The notes beneath the pieces were generated by a model that was not told where the DNA came from, did no database searches, and worked only from the letters and a program-made list of their open reading frames with translations. Below are positions 1-7,468 of a stretch of 18,551 nucleotides of DNA, one piece after another. The stretch is from Spirochaeta sp. Its GTDB lineage: Bacteria; Spirochaetota; Spirochaetia; DSM-27196; Alkalispirochaetaceae. Numbering within the stretch: position 1 is the stretch's first letter; every line of letters begins with the position of its first letter. Position numbers and translations under genes: made by a program. The stretch spans positions 1-18,551 of the forward strand of contig JAQIBO010000334.1 of NCBI GenBank assembly GCA_027859055.1, written 5' to 3'.

Positions 1-34
1 ATGCGGAAGCGGGAAAAAATACAAGCACTGTCAC

Positions 35-60
35 GGGAAAAACGCCTGAGGCGCTTTCAG
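35..60 (-). terminator. Possible minus-strand intrinsic terminator
   Basis: Read on the minus strand, positions 58-38 can fold into a stem with a CGCC/GGCG core around a 3-nt loop. A-U and G-U pairs extend it, and a run of five U lies in the 3' arm. It sits downstream of the M23 peptidase gene and the small ORF that follows it, where a minus-strand terminator would be expected. The GC core is only 4 bp, so it could be weak or fortuitous. It competes with the longer inverted repeat at 49-85. Confidence 0.35.
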
Positions 61-85
61 AAATAGGTAATTTTTGAAAGCGCCT
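49..85. repeat. 11-bp perfect inverted repeat
   Basis: AGGCGCTTTCA at 49-59 is exactly reverse-complementary to TGAAAGCGCCT at 75-85, with a 15-nt AT-rich spacer between them. The arm at 49-59 is also the 5' half of the terminator-like hairpin at 35-60 when read on the minus strand, so the two structures exclude each other. It could be an RNA hairpin, an attenuator element or a protein-binding palindrome. The sequence alone does not decide. Confidence 0.5.
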
Positions 86-169
86 GAACGGCGAGCGCGC
101 ATCTACCGACGTACGCCCGGTCGCAGGCCTCACAAATCAGTGGGAATAACTATCTCAGACGGGGTGTTC

Positions 170-247
170 TCAAACCGGGGTGTACGCGTTGATAAACGAG
201 AACACGGCAAAGAGTATTACCACCGCGATAACCAATCTTCGCATCAT
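170..247 (-). CDS. Possible 25-residue membrane peptide
   Basis: This short minus-strand ORF starts with two ATG codons 16 nt after the stop of the M23 peptidase gene. It encodes MMRR, then an uninterrupted hydrophobic stretch (about residues 5-21, rich in V, I, L, F and A), then a short polar tail, and ends in TGA. An AAGGA ribosome-binding motif lies about 5-8 nt upstream of the start codons. The composition is that of a single-pass membrane peptide or a cleavable signal sequence. No family is recognised. The good RBS, tight spacing and plausible TM profile support it, but an ORF this short can occur by chance, so it is a candidate only. Confidence 0.35.
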   Translation of the reverse strand: MMRRLVIAVVILFAVFSFINAYTPV

Positions 248-263
248 TCCTATCCTTACCACA

Positions 264-1490
264 TCACCGGAGATAACGCAACGGGTCTACAAATGTCCCG
301 TTGTGAATCACTGAAAAGTGCAGATGGGGACCGGTACTCCGGCCCGTATTTCCCATTCTTCCGACAGTCGTTCCGCGATCGATGTACTGGCCGTTCCTGA
401 CGGTGAATGAATCCAGGTGCGCGTAAAGCGTCTGAAATCCGTCGGGGTGGCGTACGATTACAAAGCGGCCGTAATTGCCGATCTGACTCTCGATGTGAAC
501 CACCCGACCTCCCGCGGCCGCACGAATCGGCGTGCCCGGCCGATTTGCCAGGTCGATACCGTTGTGAAAACGGGGCACCCCGGTAAACGGATCTGCGCGC
601 ATACCGAATCCGCTCGTAAACTGGCCGCGCGTCGGCCACTCGAAAAGCTCCCCGAGAATGATCTTGAGTTCGGTGTCGTTGAGTTTTGCGTTGGGAACAA
701 ACAGTACCTGCCCCACATCGATCGTTTGACTCCGAAGATCGTTTGCATCAAGGATTGCGTTTACCGTTGTTCCCTGCCGTGATGCGATCCCCGCCAGTGA
801 GTCACCGGGTTTCACCGTGTAGAGCAAGCCGTCCCGATTGGGAATTTCGAATGTTGCCCCCGCCTGCAGACGGCGAACGTCTTCGATCTGGTTAAAACTG
901 ATCAGCGTGTCCAGTTCGAGGTCGTGCTCAAGAGCTATCTCACCAAGGGTATCTCCCGGCTGGACGGTGTAGGTAGTAACCTCCAGTTTGGCAAATTGGG
1001 CGGGATCAACCCCGGCGACCTCACCGATAACCGCAAAGTCGTTCCGGGTCGGCGTGATATTTGAACGCACGACCAGTTCCTGTTGCGGTGGCAGGGCGAT
1101 GTCCGAAACAACGCCGGAAAGAATGATCCGGTCTGAACGAAAGGAGAGGAGCATCAGGTTGGCGAGAATCGCGAACGCCACCGCGGCGATCAGGACGGGA
1201 ACCTCTGCCTGATTGATCTGAAAAAACGCGTCCAGCCTGGCACTCCCCCGCCGTGCTGTCGCCCGTGACAGTAATCCGACAGCCGTTTTCAGACGACGCT
1301 TTGGAATTCCGCGCAGTACCCACGGCGCGTTGCGCCCGCCGCCACTACGCCGGGACACGTCGGTCCGGCGGAGCAGTGACACCATTCGGGGAGGATTCTG
1401 CGTACTGACGTGTTTTCGTCTCCGGGCTACTTTCTGGTGCTCAATCACGCTTCCCATATGATAGCAGTATCGACAAGAAAAATGGACCAT
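264..1490 (-). CDS. Membrane-anchored LysM-M23 metallopeptidase
   Basis: Probable peptidoglycan endopeptidase acting in the periplasm. Residues 1-95 are basic and arginine-rich and look cytoplasmic. A transmembrane helix follows at about 97-116. Two LysM domains bind glycan (about 173-217 and 223-267, each opening with YTVxPGD). A C-terminal M23 (LytM-type) domain spans about 290-402. The expected zinc ligands are present (H309 and D313 in HNGID, H391 in HLHF), with catalytic histidines H358 and H389, so it should be active. The longest reading frame starts at ATG 1490 and gives 408 residues. Because a TATAAT box lies at 1491-1496 directly before that ATG, the true start may be the ATG at 1457 (397 residues). 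It is transcribed divergently from the signal-peptidase operon. Such enzymes open or remodel the cell wall for growth, division or flagellar assembly; the precise role here is inferred. Confidence 0.92.
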   Translation of the reverse strand: MVHFSCRYCYHMGSVIEHQKVARRRKHVSTQNPPRMVSLLRRTDVSRRSGGGRNAPWVLRGIPKRRLKTAVGLLSRATARRGSARLDAFFQINQAEVPVLIAAVAFAILANLMLLSFRSDRIILSGVVSDIALPPQQELVVRSNITPTRNDFAVIGEVAGVDPAQFAKLEVTTYTVQPGDTLGEIALEHDLELDTLISFNQIEDVRRLQAGATFEIPNRDGLLYTVKPGDSLAGIASRQGTTVNAILDANDLRSQTIDVGQVLFVPNAKLNDTELKIILGELFEWPTRGQFTSGFGMRADPFTGVPRFHNGIDLANRPGTPIRAAAGGRVVHIESQIGNYGRFVIVRHPDGFQTLYAHLDSFTVRNGQYIDRGTTVGRMGNTGRSTGPHLHFSVIHNGTFVDPLRYLR

Positions 1491-1498
1491 ATTATAGT
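1470..1498. promoter_or_regulatory. Overlapping divergent sigma70-type promoters
   Basis: On the plus strand, TCGACA at 1470-1475 and TATAGT at 1493-1498 are separated by 17 nt, and each is one mismatch from the sigma70 consensus. On the minus strand the same bases contain a perfect TATAAT (1496-1491), but no good -35 was found 16-18 nt upstream. The two -10 boxes share 1493-1496, so this site may fire both ways: right into the signal-peptidase/PBP operon and left into the M23 gene. The predicted plus-strand start (around 1505) falls on the GTG start codon at 1504, implying a leaderless or near-leaderless message. Confidence 0.5.
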
Positions 1499-1503
1499 GC
1501 CTT

Positions 1504-1869
1504 GTGCGTTTTCCCTATCTCACCGCGTTTGCGACGGTCGGGGTGTTTGCGGCTTTGTTGTCCCTTTCGGTGGAGCTTTTCGCCGTTGACGGCGACAGTA
1601 TGCTCCCGAAGATCGCTCCAGGGGAAGTCCTGGTGGTCAACCGCCTTGCGTTTGCGTTTGGCCCGCCGCGTCCCGGGGATGTTCTGTTGTTCCGTCATCC
1701 CGATAACGGACAACCGACGGTCAAACGGCTTGCGGGCTACCATAGACACTCCCTCATGGAATTGCGGGGAGATAACGCCCGGTCCTCTATCGATTCACGG
1801 CACTACGGGGGTGTTTCTACTACGGCGCTCATAGGAAAGGTAATCTTCGTTGGACGACACCACCGGTAA
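1504..1869 (+). CDS. lepB: Minimal type I signal peptidase (S26 family)
   Basis: Serine protease that releases exported proteins at the outer face of the inner membrane. At 121 residues it is far shorter than typical LepB (about 190-320), but the core is complete. A hydrophobic anchor (about 4-24) is followed by the GDSMLP box with nucleophile S32, the VKR box with general base K74, and the GDN...SxDSRxYG box (about 89-102). The start is GTG at 1504, the first usable codon after an in-frame TAG at 1495; no Shine-Dalgarno sequence is possible if the promoter assignment is right. The 3' end overlaps the next gene by 20 nt in another frame. It could instead be a specialised processing protease, since the cap domain is almost absent. 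From memory, spirochaetes often carry several lepB paralogues, and this may be one dedicated to a subset of substrates. Confidence 0.87.
   Translation: MRFPYLTAFATVGVFAALLSLSVELFAVDGDSMLPKIAPGEVLVVNRLAFAFGPPRPGDVLLFRHPDNGQPTVKRLAGYHRHSLMELRGDNARSSIDSRHYGGVSTTALIGKVIFVGRHHR
1833..1840 (+). promoter_or_regulatory. RBS fixing the TTG start of the PBP gene
   Basis: AGGAAAGG ends 9 nt before the TTG codon at 1850, inside the end of the signal-peptidase gene. It supports the unusual TTG start and translational coupling of the two genes. Confidence 0.65.
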
Positions 1870-3718
1870 GCGGACACAACGGCTCAGAATTTTCGGCATC
1901 TTTCTTGCGGCGGTCGCGCTCCTGCTGGTTGTGCGCTACGCGGGGGTGATGTTGTCAGGTACCGGTACCGCTCCCGTTTCACGAACACCCGAGATAGAAC
2001 GAGGACCGATTCTTGACCGGCGCGGTCGAATCCTCGGAATTCAGACGCGTCTTGATACGGTGACCGCGTGGAAACCGGAAATAGAAAACCTGTCCCGCAC
2101 GGTTCGGATACTTGCGGATATCCTGGAACTCTCTCCTCGGGAGCTGGAGATGCGGTTTCAGACCGCAAACGGGTTTCTTATCGTTCAGCGGACGATCACG
2201 CCGAGTCAGAGCAGCGCAATCCAACGGGAGATCACCGCCGGCACCCTTGCGGGAATTCGGCTTGAGGACGATGTTGGACGCAGCTATCCGGAGCGTGAGG
2301 CCGCAGCGGCGGTCGTTGGTTACGTCGGCGTCGACGGGGCGGGCCTTTCCGGAATCGAATACATGTTTTCCGGGGATCTTCTCCCACCGGCGAGCACACA
2401 GACGGAAAGTCCGCTCATTATGGGTCACCAGGTGTTTCTCACAATCGATCTGGCAATCCAGAGTTACGCCGACGACCTGGGCCGGGAACTGCGGGAAACG
2501 TATGACGCGGACAGCGTCATGATCGCGGTCGCCCACGCTCCGACCGGTGATATTCTGGCGATGTCGGCGCAACCGTCGTTCGACCCCAATACGTTTCGTG
2601 AGTACACCAGCGAAGAGCGGCGCAACCGGCTGATTTCCAGCATTTACGAGCCGGGCAGCGTATTCAAGGTATTCACCCTGGCAAGTTTTCTCGACCTTGG
2701 CGCCATCGACCTCGACGATACGTTCAACACCACCGGTGGATACCGCGCCGACGACGACCGCTTTGTGATCAGCGATCTTGCCGATTATGGAACGGTGACG
2801 CCCCGGGAGATCATCAAGTTTTCCAGCAACGTCGGCGCCGCGTACGCGTCGGAAAACATAGATCCCGGCTCGTTTTATGCGATGTTGCGGCGCTTCGGTT
2901 TTGGAGAAGAGACCGGTATCGATTTAAACGGAGAGGAACGGGGGCTCCTCGCACCACCGGATGACTGGTCCGCCCGCACGCGGCAGACGCTGGCGATCGG
3001 CCAGGAGATCGGCACCACTGCGATCCAGATGGTAGCCGCGGCGATGGTCCTGGCGAACGAGGGAATTCTGCTGCGGCCCCAGATCGTGGATCGGATCATC
3101 GCGGCATCAGGGGAAACGGTGCGCCGTTTTGGCCGGGAACCGATCCGGGAGGTGATCTCTCCACGGACGGCGGCGACGATGCTTGACCTGATGAACAGTG
3201 CCACTGAGCCGGGAGGAACCGCCCGCCGTATACAGGTGGAAGGTGTCGAAATAGCGGCAAAAACGGGAACCGCGGAGGTTTTTGATGCGGAATCCGGCCA
3301 GTACTCGGACGAGCATTTTATCGCCTCCACGCTTGCGTTGTTTCCCGCGGATCGGCCGGAGTTGGTGGTGTACCTCGTAATCGACCACCCCCGCGGCGAC
3401 GAGTTCTACGGTGGACGGATCGCCGCTCCAGCGGTGGACGCTCTGATCGAATTTCTTGTGCCGTATTGGGACATTCCCCGCGATACCGATACCGTGACCG
3501 AACACAGTGGTCGCATCTCCGTGCAGGAACCGGTGCTCCCGGAGCTTTCAGACACCGTTCCGGATTACCGCGGTCTGCCGATCCGCACGCTGATTCCCCT
3601 CCTCGGTCGTGACAATATTCGTGTACGCATCGAGGGAAGCGGGTATGTTGTCCGTCAGGATCCCGCCCCGGGGACACCGGTCCGGCCGGGAATGAGCCTG
3701 GTGCTGGAGCTGGAGTGA
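1850..3718 (+). CDS. Class B PBP transpeptidase with PASTA domain
   Basis: Peptidoglycan DD-transpeptidase anchored in the inner membrane, 622 residues. A single TM helix (about 13-36) is followed by the class B dimerisation motif (RGPILDRRGRILG, about 51-63). The penicilloyl-serine transpeptidase domain has all three catalytic motifs: SVFK at 270-273 (nucleophile S270), SSN at 325-327 and KTG at 471-473. A single PASTA domain closes the protein (about 567-622). The start is TTG at 1850, preceded by AGGAAAGG. The gene overlaps lepB by 20 nt, and its TGA stop overlaps the GTG of the next gene by 4 nt. The family comprises FtsI/PBP3-like septal enzymes and PBP2-like elongation enzymes. The C-terminal PASTA favours an FtsI/SpoVD/PBP2x-type protein, but no division (dcw) genes are adjacent, so it may be a second, specialised copy. 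The motifs predict activity and beta-lactam binding. Confidence 0.93.
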   Translation: MDDTTGKRTQRLRIFGIFLAAVALLLVVRYAGVMLSGTGTAPVSRTPEIERGPILDRRGRILGIQTRLDTVTAWKPEIENLSRTVRILADILELSPRELEMRFQTANGFLIVQRTITPSQSSAIQREITAGTLAGIRLEDDVGRSYPEREAAAAVVGYVGVDGAGLSGIEYMFSGDLLPPASTQTESPLIMGHQVFLTIDLAIQSYADDLGRELRETYDADSVMIAVAHAPTGDILAMSAQPSFDPNTFREYTSEERRNRLISSIYEPGSVFKVFTLASFLDLGAIDLDDTFNTTGGYRADDDRFVISDLADYGTVTPREIIKFSSNVGAAYASENIDPGSFYAMLRRFGFGEETGIDLNGEERGLLAPPDDWSARTRQTLAIGQEIGTTAIQMVAAAMVLANEGILLRPQIVDRIIAASGETVRRFGREPIREVISPRTAATMLDLMNSATEPGGTARRIQVEGVEIAAKTGTAEVFDAESGQYSDEHFIASTLALFPADRPELVVYLVIDHPRGDEFYGGRIAAPAVDALIEFLVPYWDIPRDTDTVTEHSGRISVQEPVLPELSDTVPDYRGLPIRTLIPLLGRDNIRVRIEGSGYVVRQDPAPGTPVRPGMSLVLELE

Positions 3719-5574
3719 TCTGGCGTGGGCGGCCCGTGGAAACGATAGACGCAACCACGCGTGCTCTGATCGACGAAATCGAGCAGCACCGACCGGCGCT
3801 GGCCGGCGATATCGCTCACCTGCTCATCGATGAGCACGCCCCATCGGTTTCACCGGAAGAGCTGGTGCCGGCCAGAAGCCGAAACGGGGACTGGACGATG
3901 CAACTGGCGAGCCGTTGGGTCCACAGTCGATTCAATCCGCGCCAGGAAGCGGTCAAACGGTATCAACGCCTGTCCGAACAGGAACAGGGCGACGGGTTCG
4001 TCCTCGTCGGCATCGGTCTGGGATACTTTCTTAACGCCCTCGGCGCGACGCGCAGGGAGCCGGTTGTCGCGGTGGTCTTTTCCCCGGATCTCCTGCGTGC
4101 CGCCCTTTCGATACGCCCGGCGGAATGGTGGCGATCAGTCGGGCCGGACCGGATCGTTCCGGCGTGGCTCCCCGGCGTGATTCCGGTGGTTCTTCGTGAC
4201 CTCGGCATCACCAATCCGATCATTGTTCCCCTCGACGCGGTCACCGCGTATGCGGATGAGCCGGCGCGGCGTGTGCTCGACACGCTGCACTACGCCCGTG
4301 AACGCAACGAGGTCAACCGCAACACGTTACGCCGGTTTGGGAAGCTGTGGGTTCGCAACGGGATTCGCAATCTTGCCGTGAATGGAGCGCTTCCCGGAAT
4401 CGAGCGCCTTGAGGGCGTCGCCGCGGAACTGCCCGCGCTGGTCTGTGGCGCGGGCCCGACCCTCGATGCGCTCAGGGACACGATAAACGAACTGGCCACC
4501 CGGCATGTGATAATCGCGGTGGATACTGCGGTTTCAGTTCTCCAGCGATGGGGTATTTCACCGCACGTGGCGGTCGTATCAGACCCGCAGTACTGGAACT
4601 CCCGGCACCTTGACCGCGTCACGCTGAAAGAGACGCTCCTGGTGGCGGAACCGGCAACGCACCCGCGGAGTTTTCGTCTGTGGCGCGGTCCGGTCCTTAT
4701 CTCGGCGTCGCTGTTCCCCCTGGGCATGTTCTTTGATACGCGCCACGGCCGTGCCCGTAAACTCGGCGCCGGCGGTTCTGTGGCTACCTCCGCCTGGGAT
4801 CTGGCACGCCTGCTTGGTGCCCGGGATATCGCCCTCGCCGGCGTCGATCTCGCGTTTCCCGACAACCAGACGCACTGTGCCGATTCTTTTTTCGAAAACC
4901 GTCTCCGAAATCACGCCGACCGCCTGTCCCCGGCGGAGCACGGTATGACCCGCTATCTGCAGGGCGCAGATCCGCAACCGGTTCCAGCAGCCGGTGGTGG
5001 AACGGTGATGAGCGATCGTCGGATGGCGATCTATCGTTCATGGTTTACGGAGCAGGTCCACCGATTTCCCGAGATTTCCACCGTTGTGCTTTCCCCCGCC
5101 GGGAGCGCAATCACCGGGATTTCGCTGGAAACGCCGATCCAGCGTATCGCCCGCCTCCCCGACATCTCGGATCGACTCGATCTGGTCGCCGGGGAAATAC
5201 ACCGCCATGCGACACCGATTCCGGCGCGGCCCGCACGCGCTCCCATGGTCCACGCCGAAGCACAGACCGTCCTGAGCGATCTCCGCGCCGAAATCGTCCG
5301 GATCATGGAGATCGCAACCGAAGGGATAGCGGCGTGCAGCGCTGCCGCCGCACCGGATGTTGCCCTGCTTCACGACCTGGACGAGATAGACGCACGTCTT
5401 TCATCCGCTGAGTTCAGAGAGCTCGCGGGTTTTCTGGCAAATGACGCGCTTGCGGCAGAGATCGGCAATCGGGCCGGTGATATCGCGTCGGTGGTGGCCC
5501 AATCGAAACGAATTTACCAGGCAATCGCCGATTCATGTGGCTATCACGTCGCGTTTATTGACCGGCTGGGGTGA
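3715..5574 (+). CDS. Maf/DUF115-type motility glycosyltransferase
   Basis: A 619-residue protein of the DUF115/MptE-like superfamily that includes motility-associated factors (Maf), which attach nonulosonic or other sugars to flagellin. The central Rossmann-like catalytic region shows the family pattern: CGAGPTLD beginning at about residue 244, VDTA (269-272), SDPQ (289-292), LGAGGSVA (350-357) and a GVDLAFPDNQTH segment (about 380-391). An N-terminal domain (about 1-235) and a C-terminal helical domain (about 480-619) flank it, as in large Maf proteins. The GTG start at 3715 overlaps the PBP stop by 4 nt and follows GGAG repeats; GTG 3736 is an alternative. It ends the plus-strand operon at an intrinsic terminator and faces the flagellar operon. 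Flagellin modification is the likely role; the donor sugar cannot be told, and no sugar-biosynthesis genes are nearby. Confidence 0.8.
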   Translation: MIWRGRPVETIDATTRALIDEIEQHRPALAGDIAHLLIDEHAPSVSPEELVPARSRNGDWTMQLASRWVHSRFNPRQEAVKRYQRLSEQEQGDGFVLVGIGLGYFLNALGATRREPVVAVVFSPDLLRAALSIRPAEWWRSVGPDRIVPAWLPGVIPVVLRDLGITNPIIVPLDAVTAYADEPARRVLDTLHYARERNEVNRNTLRRFGKLWVRNGIRNLAVNGALPGIERLEGVAAELPALVCGAGPTLDALRDTINELATRHVIIAVDTAVSVLQRWGISPHVAVVSDPQYWNSRHLDRVTLKETLLVAEPATHPRSFRLWRGPVLISASLFPLGMFFDTRHGRARKLGAGGSVATSAWDLARLLGARDIALAGVDLAFPDNQTHCADSFFENRLRNHADRLSPAEHGMTRYLQGADPQPVPAAGGGTVMSDRRMAIYRSWFTEQVHRFPEISTVVLSPAGSAITGISLETPIQRIARLPDISDRLDLVAGEIHRHATPIPARPARAPMVHAEAQTVLSDLRAEIVRIMEIATEGIAACSAAAAPDVALLHDLDEIDARLSSAEFRELAGFLANDALAAEIGNRAGDIASVVAQSKRIYQAIADSCGYHVAFIDRLG

Positions 5575-5767
5575 GTTCCCGGGCGCTGTGGGGCGCTGCG
5601 GAGCCACTACTGACGCACCTGACAATGTCACGGACAAAACGGTCAAGATCCGCAGCCTGTCGGCCGATACTCATGAATAAGGAAAAGCAATAGCTTTTGG
5701 GGATGGTGTGTACCGACGTCCAGGCACATCATCCCTTTTTTTGTCTTCCCGGAAATTCCGAATTGAA
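5575..5767. other. Convergent intergenic region
   Basis: A 193-nt gap between the ends of the plus-strand operon and the minus-strand flagellar operon. It holds a small AAAAGC/GCTTTT hairpin (5683-5698) and the strong plus-strand terminator at 5700-5742. No convincing coding sequence or promoter was found; a six-codon ATG ORF near 5672 is too short to support. Confidence 0.6.
5700..5742 (+). terminator. Rho-independent terminator after maf-like gene
   Basis: The arms 5700-5710 (GGGATGGTGTG) and 5725-5735 (CACATCATCCC) form an 11-bp stem with one G-U pair and a 14-nt loop, directly followed by seven T (5736-5742). It closes the lepB-PBP-maf operon. It has no U tract in the minus direction, so it should not efficiently stop the opposing operon. 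Confidence 0.87.
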
Positions 5768-7468
5768 CTACCGGGTCTCGGCAGCAGGCTCCACGGGAGA
5801 CATGCGTTCAAGCACTCGCTCCAGCGGCAGCGCCATAACCGGCTCATCGAAGCCGTCGATGGCGACACGTCCTGGCTCCTCATTCACTGGAACCGCATGC
5901 GCTTCTCCATCAAGACCGTCGGCGGCGAGTACGCATTCTCTCGATCCGACTTTGAGTACGACTCCATGCCGCGGTCCAACACCGCCGGCGTTGACGACAA
6001 ACTCCCCGGAATGGGCCTCCAAAAAGGGAAGTACACGACCAAAGATGCGGACAAACGGCGTTCCCGCCGAATCGGCGACAACCGACTGCTGCGTCAACTC
6101 CGGCGTTGCGATAACGAACGTCGCCGGCGCCGCAAAACAGGCGCCGCGGCGGTGGAAGGTGACCGCACGGTATACACCGGGGCCGTAGGGAACATCGATC
6201 TCTGCGGTAGTGCCGCGCTCCCCCGTTTTCAGTGTGAGTTTTCCGCCGAAGCGAGACGCCACCGTTGCGCGGATGCGTCCAAGCCCACCATCGGAGTGGC
6301 GTGAAAACGCCGCTTTCAGTTCCTCCTGGTTCACACCGCGTCCGTCGTCATGGATGCGAATCACCAGACGTCCGAGGGTCTCGCGCAACAGAATGTGGAT
6401 CGTTCCCGCCTCCGCTTTTCCCGCGGCGCGACGCTCCTCCGGGCGTTCAATACCGTGTTGAATCGCGTTGCATACCAGTTCAAACACGATTTCCCGCAGA
6501 AGATCGGCGTACGATGCGGCGACCTTGTCGGTATCTCCGCCGATCCTGACGGTGATCTGTTTTCGGAAATCGTGGGCAATTGCGGCGACCGTCGGCCGCA
6601 TCTCTTCAAATACCGCTTTCAAATCGAGCAGGAACGTTGCAGAAACTGTACGGTGAAACTCCTCCCACACAGCTCCCGCAGGGTCACCGTGGGTGCGCTC
6701 CATTTCACGCACCAGGACAAAGAACCGCTCAATCGTCTCATATTGTGGTGTCAGGCGGACCGCGGGCACCCGCGCGTACCACGACTGGGCAACCGACGGG
6801 GATCCGTTCAACAGATCGTACGGAATCGGCCTGATTTTCAGATCAAACGGGGTTCCTTTTTCCGGCAGCGCTTCCGCGATGCGAGACGTCGGTTGCGGTT
6901 GCTGGTCGGCGACGACAAGTACGTGAAGGCGACCATCGGTACGCAAAATACTGTGCACGACCGGATACGCCGATTCGATCGTCTCATGGGCGATTTCCAT
7001 GAGGCTCGGGTCGATTCCGACCTCGATCACAAACGCCTGCCGACCAAGTCGTTCCGATTCGCGTACGAGGGTCTCGGTACCGGCGGGAAGTGAAAACAAT
7101 TCGTGATCGTCATCGGGCATTTCAAACGCGACCGGTGAATCGGTGCGTTCCAACCCGGTACTCTTATCAGGAGCGCTCCCCGTCACGGGGGCCGTCCCGT
7201 CCTCTGCCGTCAAGCCGTTGTCGCCCGCCGCCGGGCCTTCCCGAAGGGCAAAGATCAGCGGCAATACATCGGCGTCATCGGGCTCACCGCGATCGATCAG
7301 TGTGACAAGGGAATCAAGTATGTCGGTTCGGTAGTCGTCACCGAGAAAACGCGCCTCTTCTATCTGGGCGGAAAGATCGTCGCGGATCGTCTCCAGGTCA
7401 CCCTGATTGTCCAGAAGATGAGCCTCCAGTCTGTCCACAAATGAATTTGAAGTGGTATCACGTTCCAC
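5768..7468 (-). CDS. CheA-like ATPase lacking the phosphotransfer domain
   Basis: Divergent relative of the chemotaxis kinase CheA, 566 residues. The start is GTG 7468, preceded by GGAGG 6 nt upstream and overlapping the upstream gene by 11 nt; the frame stays open further upstream but without a comparable RBS. Order: an acidic helical N-terminus; a segment at about 140-220 that may be a ferredoxin-like domain; a CheA P3/P4-like region with the N box (VCNAIQHGIE, N334, H338), the PEERRAAGK stretch and the G1 box DDGRG (D374-G378); a shortened lid leading to GGLG and RGTT; and a C-terminal CheW/P5-like domain (about 435-560). No P1 Hpt domain with a phosphoryl-accepting histidine is visible, and the loop between the G1 and G2 boxes is much shorter than in CheA. 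It probably binds ATP and a receptor/CheW-type partner but may not phosphorylate CheY. Last gene of the flagellar operon, after the Hsp70/J pair. Function unknown. Confidence 0.75.
   Translation of the reverse strand: MERDTTSNSFVDRLEAHLLDNQGDLETIRDDLSAQIEEARFLGDDYRTDILDSLVTLIDRGEPDDADVLPLIFALREGPAAGDNGLTAEDGTAPVTGSAPDKSTGLERTDSPVAFEMPDDDHELFSLPAGTETLVRESERLGRQAFVIEVGIDPSLMEIAHETIESAYPVVHSILRTDGRLHVLVVADQQPQPTSRIAEALPEKGTPFDLKIRPIPYDLLNGSPSVAQSWYARVPAVRLTPQYETIERFFVLVREMERTHGDPAGAVWEEFHRTVSATFLLDLKAVFEEMRPTVAAIAHDFRKQITVRIGGDTDKVAASYADLLREIVFELVCNAIQHGIERPEERRAAGKAEAGTIHILLRETLGRLVIRIHDDGRGVNQEELKAAFSRHSDGGLGRIRATVASRFGGKLTLKTGERGTTAEIDVPYGPGVYRAVTFHRRGACFAAPATFVIATPELTQQSVVADSAGTPFVRIFGRVLPFLEAHSGEFVVNAGGVGPRHGVVLKVGSRECVLAADGLDGEAHAVPVNEEPGRVAIDGFDEPVMALPLERVLERMSPVEPAAETR

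Noticed and set aside
1..66. Plus-strand 21-codon basic ORF ending in TAG at the left edge
   Set aside because: It might be the tail of a gene outside the window, but it overlaps the hairpin structures, has no recognisable motif and its start cannot be seen.
256..639. 127-codon minus-strand ORF inside the M23 region
   Set aside because: It is an alternative frame of the same strand under the M23 domain; the overlapping frame carries all zinc ligands.
5644..5670. GCCGATAC resembling a sigma-28 -10 element
   Set aside because: No TAAA-like -35 element at the expected distance, and no gene starts downstream in that direction.
6350..7093. 247-codon plus-strand ORF
   Set aside because: It lies wholly antisense to the CheA-like gene, whose frame has clear ATPase motifs, and shows no RBS or domain signature.
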